Source: Jiangella anatolica (GTDB lineage Bacteria > Actinomycetota > Actinomycetes > Jiangellales > Jiangellaceae). From it: a DNA stretch of 64,000 bases. The stretch covers positions 124,001-188,000 of the forward strand of contig NZ_POTW01000001.1 of NCBI RefSeq assembly GCF_003236295.1, given 5' to 3'. This document shows positions 44,601 to 52,303 of the stretch, piece after piece. The stretch's first letter is position 1, and each line of letters begins with the position of its first letter. The notes beneath the pieces are model-generated. The model was not told the origin of the DNA. It did no database searches and saw only the letters and a program-made list of their open reading frames with translations. The translations under genes and the position numbers were made by a program.

Positions 44601-45589
44601 ACTACAACAGCGCCGACGTGTACGCCGCCAGCGTCGGCTCCGCCGCGACGATCGGCGACCGGCTGGCCGCCAGCGGCAACACGATCCTGGCCAACACCCA
44701 GCGCGACATCAAGCTCGCCGTGATGGAGCACGCGGCGATGTACTTCAACGAGGAGCATCGGCGCACCCGCACGCTCGAGGGCGGGCTGGCCGAGGCCGGG
44801 ATCCTCAACCTGCTCATGCGCCGGCCCGACCTCAACGAGGTCAACGCGGCCTCCACCCTGGTGAACTTCTGGGACGGCGGCTCGTTCCGGCTCGGCGCAC
44901 GGGGCGCGATGGTCACACCGGCCTACGAGGTGCAGCGGCTGGTTGGCAACTACCACGGGCCGCTGCTGGTGAAGTCGCAGACGACGTCGGCGACGTACAA
45001 CGCGCCGGCCATGGGCAACCTGCCGGCGCGGGCGAACGTCCCGTATCTGGACGTCACCACCACCCGGTCCGCCGACGGGCAGAAGCTGTACGTGTCCGTG
45101 CTGAACCGGCATCCGTCGCAGGCGATCTCGACCGACGTCACCATCGCCAACGGCGGCACGATCGGCGCGACCGCCACCGCGCGCACCGTCAACTCGGCCA
45201 GCCATCTGGACCAGAACACCTGGCTGAACCCGACGACGGTGCAGGCGACGACCACCACCACCGGCGCCGGGAGCGCGTTCACGTACTCCTTCCCGGCGCA
45301 CAGCTACACGGTCCTCACCATCGACACGACGGCGACGGCGGTGACGCTGCCGGCGGTGACCGGCCGCGTGACGACGACGGCCGGCGCTCCGATCGGCGCC
45401 GCCACCGTCCAGCTAGGCGGCGGCGCGAGCACGACGACCAACGCCGACGGCTACTTCGTCATCCCGAACGTGACGCCGGGCGCCTACTCGGTGACCGTCA
45501 GCAGGAGCGGGTTCACCACCTACACCCGCACCGATGTGGAGGTGAGCCAGACCGGGGCGACCACGCTCCCGATCAGACTGACACCCTGA
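41675..45589 (+). CDS. Secreted multidomain alpha-L-arabinofuranosidase-type (GH51-like) protein with three internal repeats
   Basis: 1304 residues. The signal peptide ends near EPAHAADA. Residues 33-80 look like the start of a GH51 enzyme (GQMAEWAYDQMNGAWAQRLRN). Three homologous beta-rich domains of about 180 residues follow (about 88-265, 267-448, 450-625). Each has RWTP/EWTP, a YGGSGAGDF/YAGSGRGDF motif and K-(F/V)-(M/V)-EFG/A-EGG. A CBM4/9-like domain covers about 626-770, then the barrel with WEIGNEVWG (Glu899, likely acid/base) and VMEHAAMYF (Glu1018, likely nucleophile). The C-terminus (about 1222-1304) is a carboxypeptidase-regulatory-like domain. ATG follows AACGAGGAG. It probably frees arabinose from plant polysaccharide outside the cell. 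Confidence 0.82.
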   Translation: MRRSRAAIAQLALAASLATALTVTDLEPAHAADATIAIDATAYQGVVQPSVTGQMAEWAYDQMNGAWAQRLRNRSLETETVDAGRSPLYDAFSGSQLDRSRWTPISLDGAPAGTATVSGGTMTLTSAAPGRWGLMSNDLGDTRYASTVVETRITSLTGTNAILSMYGGSGAGDFTKFVEFAVEGGQLKVFADGLAPWTGPAATVPATLRVEVSPAGGTARDLAFFYNGTQVHTISGYTLLPERFRAFVYTFSGSIGVDHVTVSHDDTYDGFGGTALSPRWTPTLLEGSSAGTVTVGSGRVQLTGTANSRYTLLSEPIRNSAVDWTTVSARLQSVSGVNGLINIYGGSGAGDFSKFMEFGVEGGVARVFAPGGYTWTGGAVSLPATLSVQVSPYYANGRSFRFYVNGTKVHELWNRTDVPAGDFRVGLYGFGTSTTQWDRVGVDTVHMWDQYAPHFEGGPGLSVEWTPVSLAGGWGSASQGNSQLTVNGAANSRYGVLSQRLEESDLYDYTIEAKLDSVTGTNALLDVYAGSGRGDFTKFVEFGIEGGVLKVFGDGVPTWTGPAATTPALLRVEVSRWKPGGRDFSFFYNDRLVHRLEGITAVGQQEYQVFAYGYGTSTTKWDYVTWWRNPGWSEDGYADRAAYRHVTGAYNGRYAQQVEVTQHTSGRKGIAQGDVQVSAGKPYELTVWLKQTGLSAPVTVYLGPGSGDGPGYTPYASATIAGVTGSWAKYTVTLTPSTTDPQAKLFIGTAGTGTLTIDMPSLMPLHPSEVVHGGWRPEFVDKVSALKPDTIRWPGGIIADSYYWEHGVGPRDDRDPMYFAQWDAQWMTNDVGTDEILGLAEALGLNVVLNVNWGQGTAASAANWVEYANGSTATPQGAQRAANGRTAPWDVDLWEIGNEVWGWWTPGSTNAATYAASYNAFRDAMVAKDAGIEVVAEGGDGNSADQAWNTTMVQTSGSRMDHLAVHYYSPQPLPQNYNSADVYAASVGSAATIGDRLAASGNTILANTQRDIKLAVMEHAAMYFNEEHRRTRTLEGGLAEAGILNLLMRRPDLNEVNAASTLVNFWDGGSFRLGARGAMVTPAYEVQRLVGNYHGPLLVKSQTTSATYNAPAMGNLPARANVPYLDVTTTRSADGQKLYVSVLNRHPSQAISTDVTIANGGTIGATATARTVNSASHLDQNTWLNPTTVQATTTTTGAGSAFTYSFPAHSYTVLTIDTTATAVTLPAVTGRVTTTAGAPIGAATVQLGGGASTTTNADGYFVIPNVTPGAYSVTVSRSGFTTYTRTDVEVSQTGATTLPIRLTP

Positions 45590-45594
45590 CGCTC

Positions 45595-46614
45595 CTACTC
45601 GGCGGCCGCGACGACCTCGCGGCCGCCGAGCAGCGCCGCCGTCGCCGTCCAGCCGATGTTGCCGCCGGAGAGCAGGACCAGCAGCGGACCGTCGCCGGGG
45701 ACACGGCGGGCGAGGGCCGCTGCCACGCCGGTGGCGCCGCCCGGCTCGACGACCTGCTTCAGGCGCTCGGCCAGGAACCGCATCGCGTCCACGATGTGCT
45801 CGTCGGTCACCAGCAGCGAGCCCGCGCCGAGCGCCCGGATCACCTCGAACGGGAGCGCACCGGGCCGGTGTGCCCGCAGCGCGTCCGCGATCGTCGACGG
45901 CTCGGAGCCGGCGACGCGGACGCCGGCGAGCAGGGAGTCGTGCAGGTCGGCGGCGCCGGTGGGCTCCACGGCGTAGACCGGCAGCGGATCGCCGAGCGCG
46001 GCCGCCGCCAGCAGCGTGCCGGCGGCCAGCCCGCCACCACTGGCCGGGACGAGCACCGTCTCCGGCCGGACCGGGACGTCGGCCAGTGCCTCCCGTAGCC
46101 ACGTGCCCTGGCCCGCGATCGTCAACGGGTGGTCGTACGGCGGGATGTCGCGCAGGCCCTGGCTGCCGGCCAGCTCCCGCGCGACGGCGATCCGCTCCTC
46201 GGCGCCGTCGCCGACCGTCACCACGCGTGCGCCGTACCCCACGATCGCCGCGAGCTTGGCCGGCGCGATCGACCGCGGGACGACGATCGTCGCGGGCAGT
46301 CCGGCGCGCCGCGCGGCCCACGCCACCGCCTGGCCGTGGTTGCCGCTCGACGCGGCCACGACACCGCGCGGCCGCGGCCTCGGCTCCAGCATCGCCACCA
46401 CCTGGTTGGTCGCGCCGCGGGCCTTGTACGACCCGGTGCTCTGCAGGTGCTCGGCCTTGAGGAACACGCGCCGGCCGGCCGCCTCGTCCAGCTGCCGGGA
46501 GGTGAGAACCGGCGTGCGGCGCAGCCGGCCGGACAGCCGGATCGAGGCGTGCTCCACGTCGGCCGGGGCCACGCTCAGCCGGCCGTCCTCGGGGTGGGTG
46601 AAGCGCACCGTCAT
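45595..46614 (-). CDS. PLP-dependent serine/threonine dehydratase family protein
   Basis: 339 residues. The PLP lysine is in STGSYKARGATNQV, the Gly-rich loop in AASSGNHGQAVAWAA, and PASGGGLAAGTLLAAA holds the phosphate. It belongs to the fold-type II group with threonine ammonia-lyase, serine racemase and 3-hydroxy-Asp dehydratase; no C-terminal regulatory ACT domain. It is the last gene of a leftward operon with two serine hydrolases. A role in deaminating or racemising amino acids freed from cell-wall peptides is inferred. Convergent with the arabinofuranosidase gene, with only 5 bp between the stop codons. Confidence 0.82.
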   Translation of the reverse strand: MTVRFTHPEDGRLSVAPADVEHASIRLSGRLRRTPVLTSRQLDEAAGRRVFLKAEHLQSTGSYKARGATNQVVAMLEPRPRPRGVVAASSGNHGQAVAWAARRAGLPATIVVPRSIAPAKLAAIVGYGARVVTVGDGAEERIAVARELAGSQGLRDIPPYDHPLTIAGQGTWLREALADVPVRPETVLVPASGGGLAAGTLLAAAALGDPLPVYAVEPTGAADLHDSLLAGVRVAGSEPSTIADALRAHRPGALPFEVIRALGAGSLLVTDEHIVDAMRFLAERLKQVVEPGGATGVAAALARRVPGDGPLLVLLSGGNIGWTATAALLGGREVVAAAE

Positions 46615-47444
46615 GCGAGCACCTCGCGCACCGCGTCGCGGGCGGCCGCGCCGACGGCCCGGTCGACGACGTCGGCGGGGGTGGCCGCCGCCGACTGCCG
46701 GACCACGACCGCGACCGCCACCGCGGCGCCGTCGGCGCGTTCCAGCACGCCGAACTCGCCGCGCCATGGCGACAGCGTGCCGGTCTTCGACGTGACCACC
46801 CAGTCCGGCTTCGGGAAGCCGCGGGTGAACCGCGCCGTCCAGACCTGGCGACGCATGAGGTCGCGGACCAGCCGGCACGCCGCGGGTGACGCGGCCCGGT
46901 CCCGCGCGAGCAGGCCGGCGAGGCGGGCCAGATCGGCGGCCGATCCGCGGGTCGTGCGGTCCAGCCGCAGGTCCGCGTCGTCGGTGCGCGGCGTCCAGTC
47001 GGCCGCGACCGCCGCGTCCTCCGTCGGGTAGCCGAGGTCCTCACCAGCACGGCGCAGCAGCAGCCGGCAGCCGCCGATCACCTGGACGCTGTCCAGGCCC
47101 AGCCGCGCGGCCCGGTCGTTGACCGCATCCAGGCCGACCCGCTCCAGCAGCACGTCGGACGCCGTGTTGTCCGACCACGCCAGCGCCAGATAGAGCAGGT
47201 CGCGCAGCGACACGCTCGCCGGGTGGGCGAACCGGTTGAGGCCGGCGCCGCCCGGCGTGTGCTCGCCGGGTGTGACGACGCAGGGTGCGTCGGGCCGCAG
47301 CCGTCCCCGATCGAACGCCTCGGCGACCTCCAGCGCCAGCAGCACCTTGTACATCGACGCGATCGGCACGACGACGCCGTCGCGCAGCCCGTACGACCCG
47401 GGCCGGTCCAGCCGCTCGGCGGCGACGTGGAACGTCCCGGTCAC
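46611..47444 (-). CDS. Class A beta-lactamase-fold serine hydrolase, no signal peptide
   Basis: 277 residues from GTG 47444. The three penicillin-recognising motifs are SMYK (SxxK), SDN in LAWSDNTASD, and KTGT in VTSKTGTLSP. The omega-loop Glu of true class A beta-lactamases is not evident. No signal peptide is seen, so it would act in the cytoplasm, unlike resistance enzymes. Coupled by 4-bp overlaps to the genes on both sides. Processing of imported muropeptides (carboxypeptidase or amidase) is the favoured guess. Paralogous in fold to 56902. Confidence 0.8.
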   Translation of the reverse strand: MTGTFHVAAERLDRPGSYGLRDGVVVPIASMYKVLLALEVAEAFDRGRLRPDAPCVVTPGEHTPGGAGLNRFAHPASVSLRDLLYLALAWSDNTASDVLLERVGLDAVNDRAARLGLDSVQVIGGCRLLLRRAGEDLGYPTEDAAVAADWTPRTDDADLRLDRTTRGSAADLARLAGLLARDRAASPAACRLVRDLMRRQVWTARFTRGFPKPDWVVTSKTGTLSPWRGEFGVLERADGAAVAVAVVVRQSAAATPADVVDRAVGAAARDAVREVLA

Positions 47445-48508
47445 GGCCGGTACGCGCTGTCGTTCGCCGCGGCGGTCAGCCGCAGGCCCGGCCCGGTCAG
47501 CTCGTCGCCGTCGTCTGTCGAGCGCAGCTCGACCGGCCGGCCGGCCCAGTCCAGGCCGGCCAGCCGCCGGCCCTCGGCTCGGCCCGCGAAGACCGGGTAC
47601 GGCCAGGTCGTCTCGCGCAGCACGAGCTCGACGCGGTCCCCGTGCCGCAGCTCGACCACCTCCTGCGCGTCCCACCACCAGGAGCGCCGCGCGTCGTCGC
47701 GGGACCACCGGCGCACCGCCTCGTCGCGCAGGTCGTCGTGGCTGTAGCCGGCCTCGGCGACGACGACCGAGGCGCCGCGCCGCGGCCAGACGGTGACGCA
47801 CGTGGTCCGGCCCCGGATCGTGCCGCTGCTCACCAGCACGCGGTGGGGATCGACGAAGAACGTGCGCAGCCCCGCGGCCAGTTGGGAACCTTGTCCGTTG
47901 GGCGTCGACGTGCCCAGCAGCAACTCCAGCATGGTGGGGTCGACGACGTCGGGCCGGTGGCCGTCCAGCGCCCGCGCCAGCGTCATCAGGTCGTCGAGGG
48001 TGGACCACAGGTCACCCGCCGGTGCCGCGGCGCCGAGCGCGGGCCGGCCCTCGGCCCGCTCGTCCGGCAGCGACGTCCGGGTCAGGCCCAGCGGGTGGAG
48101 GACGTGCTCGGCCAGCAGCTCCGGATAGCGCCGGCCGGTGGCCCGTTCCAGCAGCGCCGCCGCCAGGCCGTATCCCAGGTTCGAGTAGTGGACGGTCCCC
48201 GGCGGAAGAGCCAGCCGGGGCGGGCTCGCGACCGCCGCCGCCAACTCGTCCTCCGTCAGCCCCGTGCTGGTCCAGTGCGACGGGCGCAGCTCGAACGGGA
48301 CCGCCGCGGTATGGCCGAGCAGGGCACGCAGCGGCTCGGTCCAGCCGACGACGCCGTCGGCGCAGAGGCGGGCGGCCAGCAGCGCGGTCAGCGTCTTGGA
48401 CACCGAGGCGATCGGGAAGCGCTGGTCCGCGGCCAGCGACCCGGACAGCTCCCGGGCCGTCTCGTCGGCGCTCAGGTGGAACCGGGCCAGGATCTCCGGA
48501 GGGGTCAC
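47441..48508 (-). CDS. Class C beta-lactamase-fold serine hydrolase (AmiE-like), no signal peptide
   Basis: 355 residues from GTG 48508. SVSK gives SxxK, and VHYSNLGYGL the YxN motif; the third motif region is less clear. The C-terminal ~100 residues form a lipocalin-like or unknown domain. In Bacillus subtilis the murQ operon encodes a serine amidase of this fold (AmiE, formerly YbbE) that splits MurNAc from its peptide. A similar job is inferred here from the shared neighbourhood with MurQ. Promoter candidate: TTACAT-17 bp-TACCTT on the complementary strand, between 48515 and 48545. Confidence 0.8.
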   Translation of the reverse strand: MTPPEILARFHLSADETARELSGSLAADQRFPIASVSKTLTALLAARLCADGVVGWTEPLRALLGHTAAVPFELRPSHWTSTGLTEDELAAAVASPPRLALPPGTVHYSNLGYGLAAALLERATGRRYPELLAEHVLHPLGLTRTSLPDERAEGRPALGAAAPAGDLWSTLDDLMTLARALDGHRPDVVDPTMLELLLGTSTPNGQGSQLAAGLRTFFVDPHRVLVSSGTIRGRTTCVTVWPRRGASVVVAEAGYSHDDLRDEAVRRWSRDDARRSWWWDAQEVVELRHGDRVELVLRETTWPYPVFAGRAEGRRLAGLDWAGRPVELRSTDDGDELTGPGLRLTAAANDSAYRP

Positions 48509-48554
48509 GGGTAGCTAAGGTACAGGAGGGAGCCCGTATATGTAAGATAATGAC
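48509..48554. promoter_or_regulatory. Divergent promoter with TAATGACG element
   Basis: Leftward: TTACAT and TACCTT separated by 17 bp on the complementary strand, the -10 ending about 8 bp before the GTG. Rightward: TAAGAT (48543-48548) ends 6 bp before the GTG 48555, so both messages may be leaderless. TAATGACG (48548-48555) also occurs at 50368 and 57710 in front of other genes of the island. Confidence 0.5.
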
Positions 48555-49478
48555 GTGAGCACGATGGTCGCGTGGGCCTACGGCGTCGGCGCCGAGGTGT
48601 GCGCCCGGTCCGACGACTCCGCCGGGGGCTACTTCGACCTGGCGTCGCTGACCAAGCCGCTCTTCACCGCGCAGGCGGTGCTGACCCACCTCGCCCTCGA
48701 CGAGCCGGTCGCCCTCGACTGGCTGCCGCCGGCGCCCGGCTGCGTGACGGTGTGGAGCCTGCTCACCCACGCCGCCCGGCTGCCGGCCGAGCTGCCCGCC
48801 GCGGGGGGCCGGTCCGACGTGCACGCGTGGCTGGCCGCCCGGGTGGCCGAGGCCGCGGACCGCCCCGATTGGGTCACCTACAGCGACCCGAGCTACTGGC
48901 TGCTCGGCGAGCTGGTGGCGGCGCGGACCGGGCGGCCGCTGCACGCGCTGTTCGCCGCCACCCCGGCGGCCGAGCGCGGCGGTTTCCGGTTCGGCGCCGC
49001 GCCGGCCGAACCGGCCGTGCCGGCCGGACCGGTCGACGGCGGCCGGCAGCTGCCGCACGACCCGGCCGCCCGCAGGCTCGGGCCGAGCGGTCACGCCGGC
49101 GCGTTCGGCACGCTGGACGGCGTCATCGCCGCGGTTGCGTCGTGGCTCGACCCCCGCTGGCTGCCGGCGCCGCTGGCCGAGCCCGCGCTGACCTGCCTGA
49201 CGCACGCGACGCCTGGCGGGCACCGCAGCCTGGCGTGGACGCTGGCCGGCGACCCGTTCCACGTTGTGGCGCACGACTGGCCGCCCACGACGCTGTGCCA
49301 CACCGGGTTCACCGGCGTGAGCGTGGCGCTGGACCCGGTCTCCGGCTGGTGGGCGGTGCATCTGAGCAACCTCGTCCCGATCGACCGGGACGCGACGCCG
49401 GCCCTGGTCGCGAGGCGGCACTTCTACGCGCGGGCCGCGTCCGGCCTGCGCGAACATGACTCGAGGAGGCACCGGTGA
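48555..49478 (+). CDS. Class C beta-lactamase-fold serine hydrolase, no signal peptide
   Basis: 307 residues from GTG 48555. SLTK in LASLTKPLF is SxxK; the second motif is YSDPSYWL, with Asp in place of the usual Asn (YxD). It is short for the family and starts almost at the SxxK helix, so it lacks the usual N-terminal strand region. No signal peptide. First gene of the rightward part of the island, overlapping the NlpC/P60 gene by GTGA. A cytoplasmic peptidase/amidase on cell-wall peptides is inferred. Confidence 0.75.
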   Translation: MSTMVAWAYGVGAEVCARSDDSAGGYFDLASLTKPLFTAQAVLTHLALDEPVALDWLPPAPGCVTVWSLLTHAARLPAELPAAGGRSDVHAWLAARVAEAADRPDWVTYSDPSYWLLGELVAARTGRPLHALFAATPAAERGGFRFGAAPAEPAVPAGPVDGGRQLPHDPAARRLGPSGHAGAFGTLDGVIAAVASWLDPRWLPAPLAEPALTCLTHATPGGHRSLAWTLAGDPFHVVAHDWPPTTLCHTGFTGVSVALDPVSGWWAVHLSNLVPIDRDATPALVARRHFYARAASGLREHDSRRHR

Positions 49479-50332
49479 CTGGAACCGTCGTCGTCGCGGT
49501 GGCCGCGCCGCTGTGGGTCACGGCCGAGGCGGCCCGAGCGGGCGCGGACTTCGACCCCGCGTCCTTTCCCTCCTACCGCGCGTGGCTGCGTGAGCTCATG
49601 GGCCGGCACCGCACGCTGCGCGGCCGGCTCGACAGCGTCGCGCTCCGTGGCGAGCCGGTCCGGGTGCTCGACCGGCCCGGCGACGGCGTGGTCACCGTCG
49701 AGCTGCCGGAGCAGCCGAACGGCCGGTCCGGGTATGTCGGTCACGTGCGCGCCGCGCACCTCGGCCCGGACCGGCGGCGGGCGGTGACGCACGTCGTCGC
49801 CCCGGCGAACGGCCCCGCCGCCGGGCTGGCCGCGGGCTCGACGGTGCAACTGCTCGGCCCGCCGGTCGGTGGCGCCGCGCCGGTCCTGCTGCCGTCGGGG
49901 GAGCGGACGACCTGCCCGGCCGCCGCGCTGCGCCCGCTCGGCCCGCCGGCGCCGGCGCCGGAGCTGCTCCGGATCGCCACCGGCTTCCTCGGCGTTCCCT
50001 ATGTCTGGGGTGGCACCGACGACGCCGGCATCGACTGCTCCGGGCTCGTGCACCTCGCGGCCAGGATCGGCGGACATCGAGTTCCGCGCGACGCCCACCT
50101 GCAGTGGGCCGACACCCGGATCGACGCGGACTGGGGCGACCTGCGCCCCGGCGACCTGCTCTTCTTCGGCGCCGGCGCCTCGCTCGACGGCATCGACCAC
50201 GTGGGCCTCTACGCCGGCGGTGGGCGGATGCTGCACGCCCCGGAGGAGGGCCGCGCGGTCACGCTGGAGCCGCTGAGCGACCGCGCGCGCCGGCGGGCCG
50301 TGGCGTTCGGCCGGCTGGCGACGGCGGCATGA
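49475..50332 (+). CDS. NlpC/P60 family peptidase (YkfC-like)
   Basis: 285 residues from GTG 49475. The first half holds one or two SH3b-like domains (GVVTVELPEQPNGRSGYVG). The C-terminal NlpC/P60 domain has the catalytic Cys in GIDCSGLVHLA and His in GIDHVGLYAG. This architecture without export signal matches YkfC-type gamma-D-glutamyl-L-diamino-acid endopeptidases, which recycle murein peptides in the cytoplasm. Directly followed by the dipeptide-type ABC transporter. This is one of the strongest signs that the island handles cell-wall peptides. Confidence 0.83.
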   Translation: MTGTVVVAVAAPLWVTAEAARAGADFDPASFPSYRAWLRELMGRHRTLRGRLDSVALRGEPVRVLDRPGDGVVTVELPEQPNGRSGYVGHVRAAHLGPDRRRAVTHVVAPANGPAAGLAAGSTVQLLGPPVGGAAPVLLPSGERTTCPAAALRPLGPPAPAPELLRIATGFLGVPYVWGGTDDAGIDCSGLVHLAARIGGHRVPRDAHLQWADTRIDADWGDLRPGDLLFFGAGASLDGIDHVGLYAGGGRMLHAPEEGRAVTLEPLSDRARRRAVAFGRLATAA

Positions 50333-50387
50333 ATTTTAGCTACGAAACTCATGTACAGATTGGTGCTTAATGACGTAGTGTTCCGGC
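50333..50387 (+). promoter_or_regulatory. Control region before the ABC transporter with TAATGACG element
   Basis: The 55-bp gap is AT-rich compared with its surroundings. TTAATGACGTAG (50367-50378) matches the element at 48548 and 57710. The upstream piece CTACGAAACTC (50340-50350) resembles, on the opposite strand, the GAGTTACGAAG in front of the RpiR gene. It may be an internal promoter or operator of the operon. Confidence 0.45.
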
Positions 50388-51413
50388 ATGCAGCTCACGC
50401 CGCTGTTCACCCTGATCGGCCGCGCGCTGGTGCGCACGGTCCTGATGCTCTGGCTGGTGGCCTCCGTCACGTTCCTCGCCATCCGGGCGCTGCCCGGCAA
50501 CCCGGTCGACGTCTGGGTCCAGGAACTGCAGGGGACCGGCCTCAGTGCCGAGGACGCCCGGGAGCAGGCCACCCGGTTGCTGAAGATCGACGTCGACCAG
50601 CCGCTGTGGACCCAGTACCTGGACTACCTGGGCAACCTGGCCCGTGGCGACCTGGGCGACTCGGTGATCCTGTCGCCGGGCACGCCGGTGACCGACATGC
50701 TGGGCGAGCGGCTGCTGTGGACGCTGTTCAGCATCAGCTTCGCTCTGGTCATCGGGTTCCTCATCGGCCTGTACCTCGGTAGCCTCGCCGCCTACCGGCG
50801 CGGCACCTGGGTGGACCGGCTCATCACCAACGTCAGTGCGCTGATGTCGTCGATCCCGGCCGTGCTGCTCGGGATCGTGCTGACGTTCTGCGTCGGCGTC
50901 GCCTGGGACCTGGTGCCCATCCAGAGCCTGCGCGGCGCCTACTCGCCCGACGTCCAGCCGGGCTTCGACCTCGACTTCATCCTCAGCGCGCTGGCGCACG
51001 TCATCGCGCCCGGCATCGTCTACATCCTGGTGTCGTTCGGCACCTGGGCGCTGGTGATGCGCAGCAACGCGCTCAGCGTCCTCGCCGACGACCACGTCGG
51101 ACAGGCACGGGCCCGCGGGCTGTCAGAACGGACCATCCGGGTCGCCTTCGTGCAGCGCAACGCCCGGCTCCCGCTGATCACCGGCTTCGCGATCAGCATG
51201 GGGTTCGTCGTCTCGGGCTCCGTCCTCGTCGAACGGATCTTCGTCTACCCGGGTGTCGGGCAGCTGCTCGCCGACGCGCTGGCCAGACGGGACTACACCG
51301 TGATGCAGGGCGTGGTGGTCGCCACGACGATCACCGTGCTGCTCGCGACGGCGATCGCGGACGCGCTGTACGGCTGGCTGGACCCGCGCACCCGGATCGA
51401 GCAGCACGCATGA
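50388..51413 (+). CDS. ABC transporter permease, DppB-like (muropeptide island)
   Basis: 341 residues with six membrane segments. RALPGNPVDVWVQEL follows the first helix as in DppB, and the EAA-type loop is QARARGLSERTIRV. Distinct from the importer at 17289. ATG 50388; it overlaps the next permease by ATGA. Uptake of peptides or muropeptides is inferred from context. Confidence 0.88.
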   Translation: MQLTPLFTLIGRALVRTVLMLWLVASVTFLAIRALPGNPVDVWVQELQGTGLSAEDAREQATRLLKIDVDQPLWTQYLDYLGNLARGDLGDSVILSPGTPVTDMLGERLLWTLFSISFALVIGFLIGLYLGSLAAYRRGTWVDRLITNVSALMSSIPAVLLGIVLTFCVGVAWDLVPIQSLRGAYSPDVQPGFDLDFILSALAHVIAPGIVYILVSFGTWALVMRSNALSVLADDHVGQARARGLSERTIRVAFVQRNARLPLITGFAISMGFVVSGSVLVERIFVYPGVGQLLADALARRDYTVMQGVVVATTITVLLATAIADALYGWLDPRTRIEQHA

Positions 51414-52303
51414 GCGCCGTCGAGCAGCTGACCCCGCCGCCGGCCGTCGCCGAGCCCGGCCCGCGGCGGTGGCGACGCGTGACCGGCCGCATGGGCCTGG
51501 GCGGCCTGCTGGGCATCGGCGGGCTGCTGGCCCTCGTCGTCGTGTCCGCGGCCGGCCGCTTCCTCACCGACCCGCCGCAGCCCGACATCGAGGCGATCGC
51601 CCAAGGGCCCAGCGGCGAGCACCCCCTCGGCACCGACTTCACCGGCCGCGACAACCTGCACCTGGTCGTGCGCGGCGGCTGGGACATGCTGGAGCTGGCG
51701 TTCGTCGCGGGCTTCCTGATGTCGGCCATCGCGCTCACCGCGGGGCTGCTCGGCGCCTACGTCGGGGGCGCCGTCGACCGGATCGTCGTGAGCTTCATCG
51801 ACCTCTGGCTGACGGTACCGCGGTTCGTGCTGCTGCTGGTCATCGCCAGCCTGTTCCCGGTCAGCTCGACCGTCGCGCTGGCCGCTCTCATCGCCGTCTT
51901 CGAGTGGCCGTACCTCGCCCGGCAGATCCGGGCGCAGGCGCTGTCGCTGCGCCGCCGCGAGTACGTCGAGGCGGCCCGGCTGCTCCAGCTGCGCGGCGGC
52001 CACATCATGCTGCGCTACCTGATCCCGGCCATCGGGCCGTTCGTGGTGATCTCGACCATCCAGGCCATGAACACCGCCATCTACCAGCAGGTCGGCCTCG
52101 CCTTCTTCGGGCTGGTGCCGCTGGAGGACAACTGGGGCGTGCTGTTCAGCGTCGCCTACAGCCAGAACGCGCTGTACCTGCCGGCCGCGGCCTGGAGCCT
52201 ACTGGTCCCGGTCGCCGCGATCTGCCTGCTCCAGTTCTGCCTGGTGCTGGCGTCCCGCTCGCTCGAGGAGCTCTTCGACCCGCGACTGCGAGGTGCTCGA
52301 TGA
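51410..52303 (+). CDS. ABC transporter permease, DppC-like (muropeptide island)
   Basis: 297 residues. HPLGTDFTGRDNLHLVVRGG is the DppC/OppC signature, and the coupling loop is EYVEAARLLQLRGGHIML. Five to six membrane segments. 4-bp overlaps on both sides. Confidence 0.88.
   Translation: MSAVEQLTPPPAVAEPGPRRWRRVTGRMGLGGLLGIGGLLALVVVSAAGRFLTDPPQPDIEAIAQGPSGEHPLGTDFTGRDNLHLVVRGGWDMLELAFVAGFLMSAIALTAGLLGAYVGGAVDRIVVSFIDLWLTVPRFVLLLVIASLFPVSSTVALAALIAVFEWPYLARQIRAQALSLRRREYVEAARLLQLRGGHIMLRYLIPAIGPFVVISTIQAMNTAIYQQVGLAFFGLVPLEDNWGVLFSVAYSQNALYLPAAAWSLLVPVAAICLLQFCLVLASRSLEELFDPRLRGAR

Noticed and set aside
41510-45301. 1263-codon open frame on the complementary strand across the arabinofuranosidase gene
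   Set aside because: Composition is Arg/Val/Gly-rich shadow sequence without any domain. The forward strand encodes clear catalytic motifs and a signal peptide.
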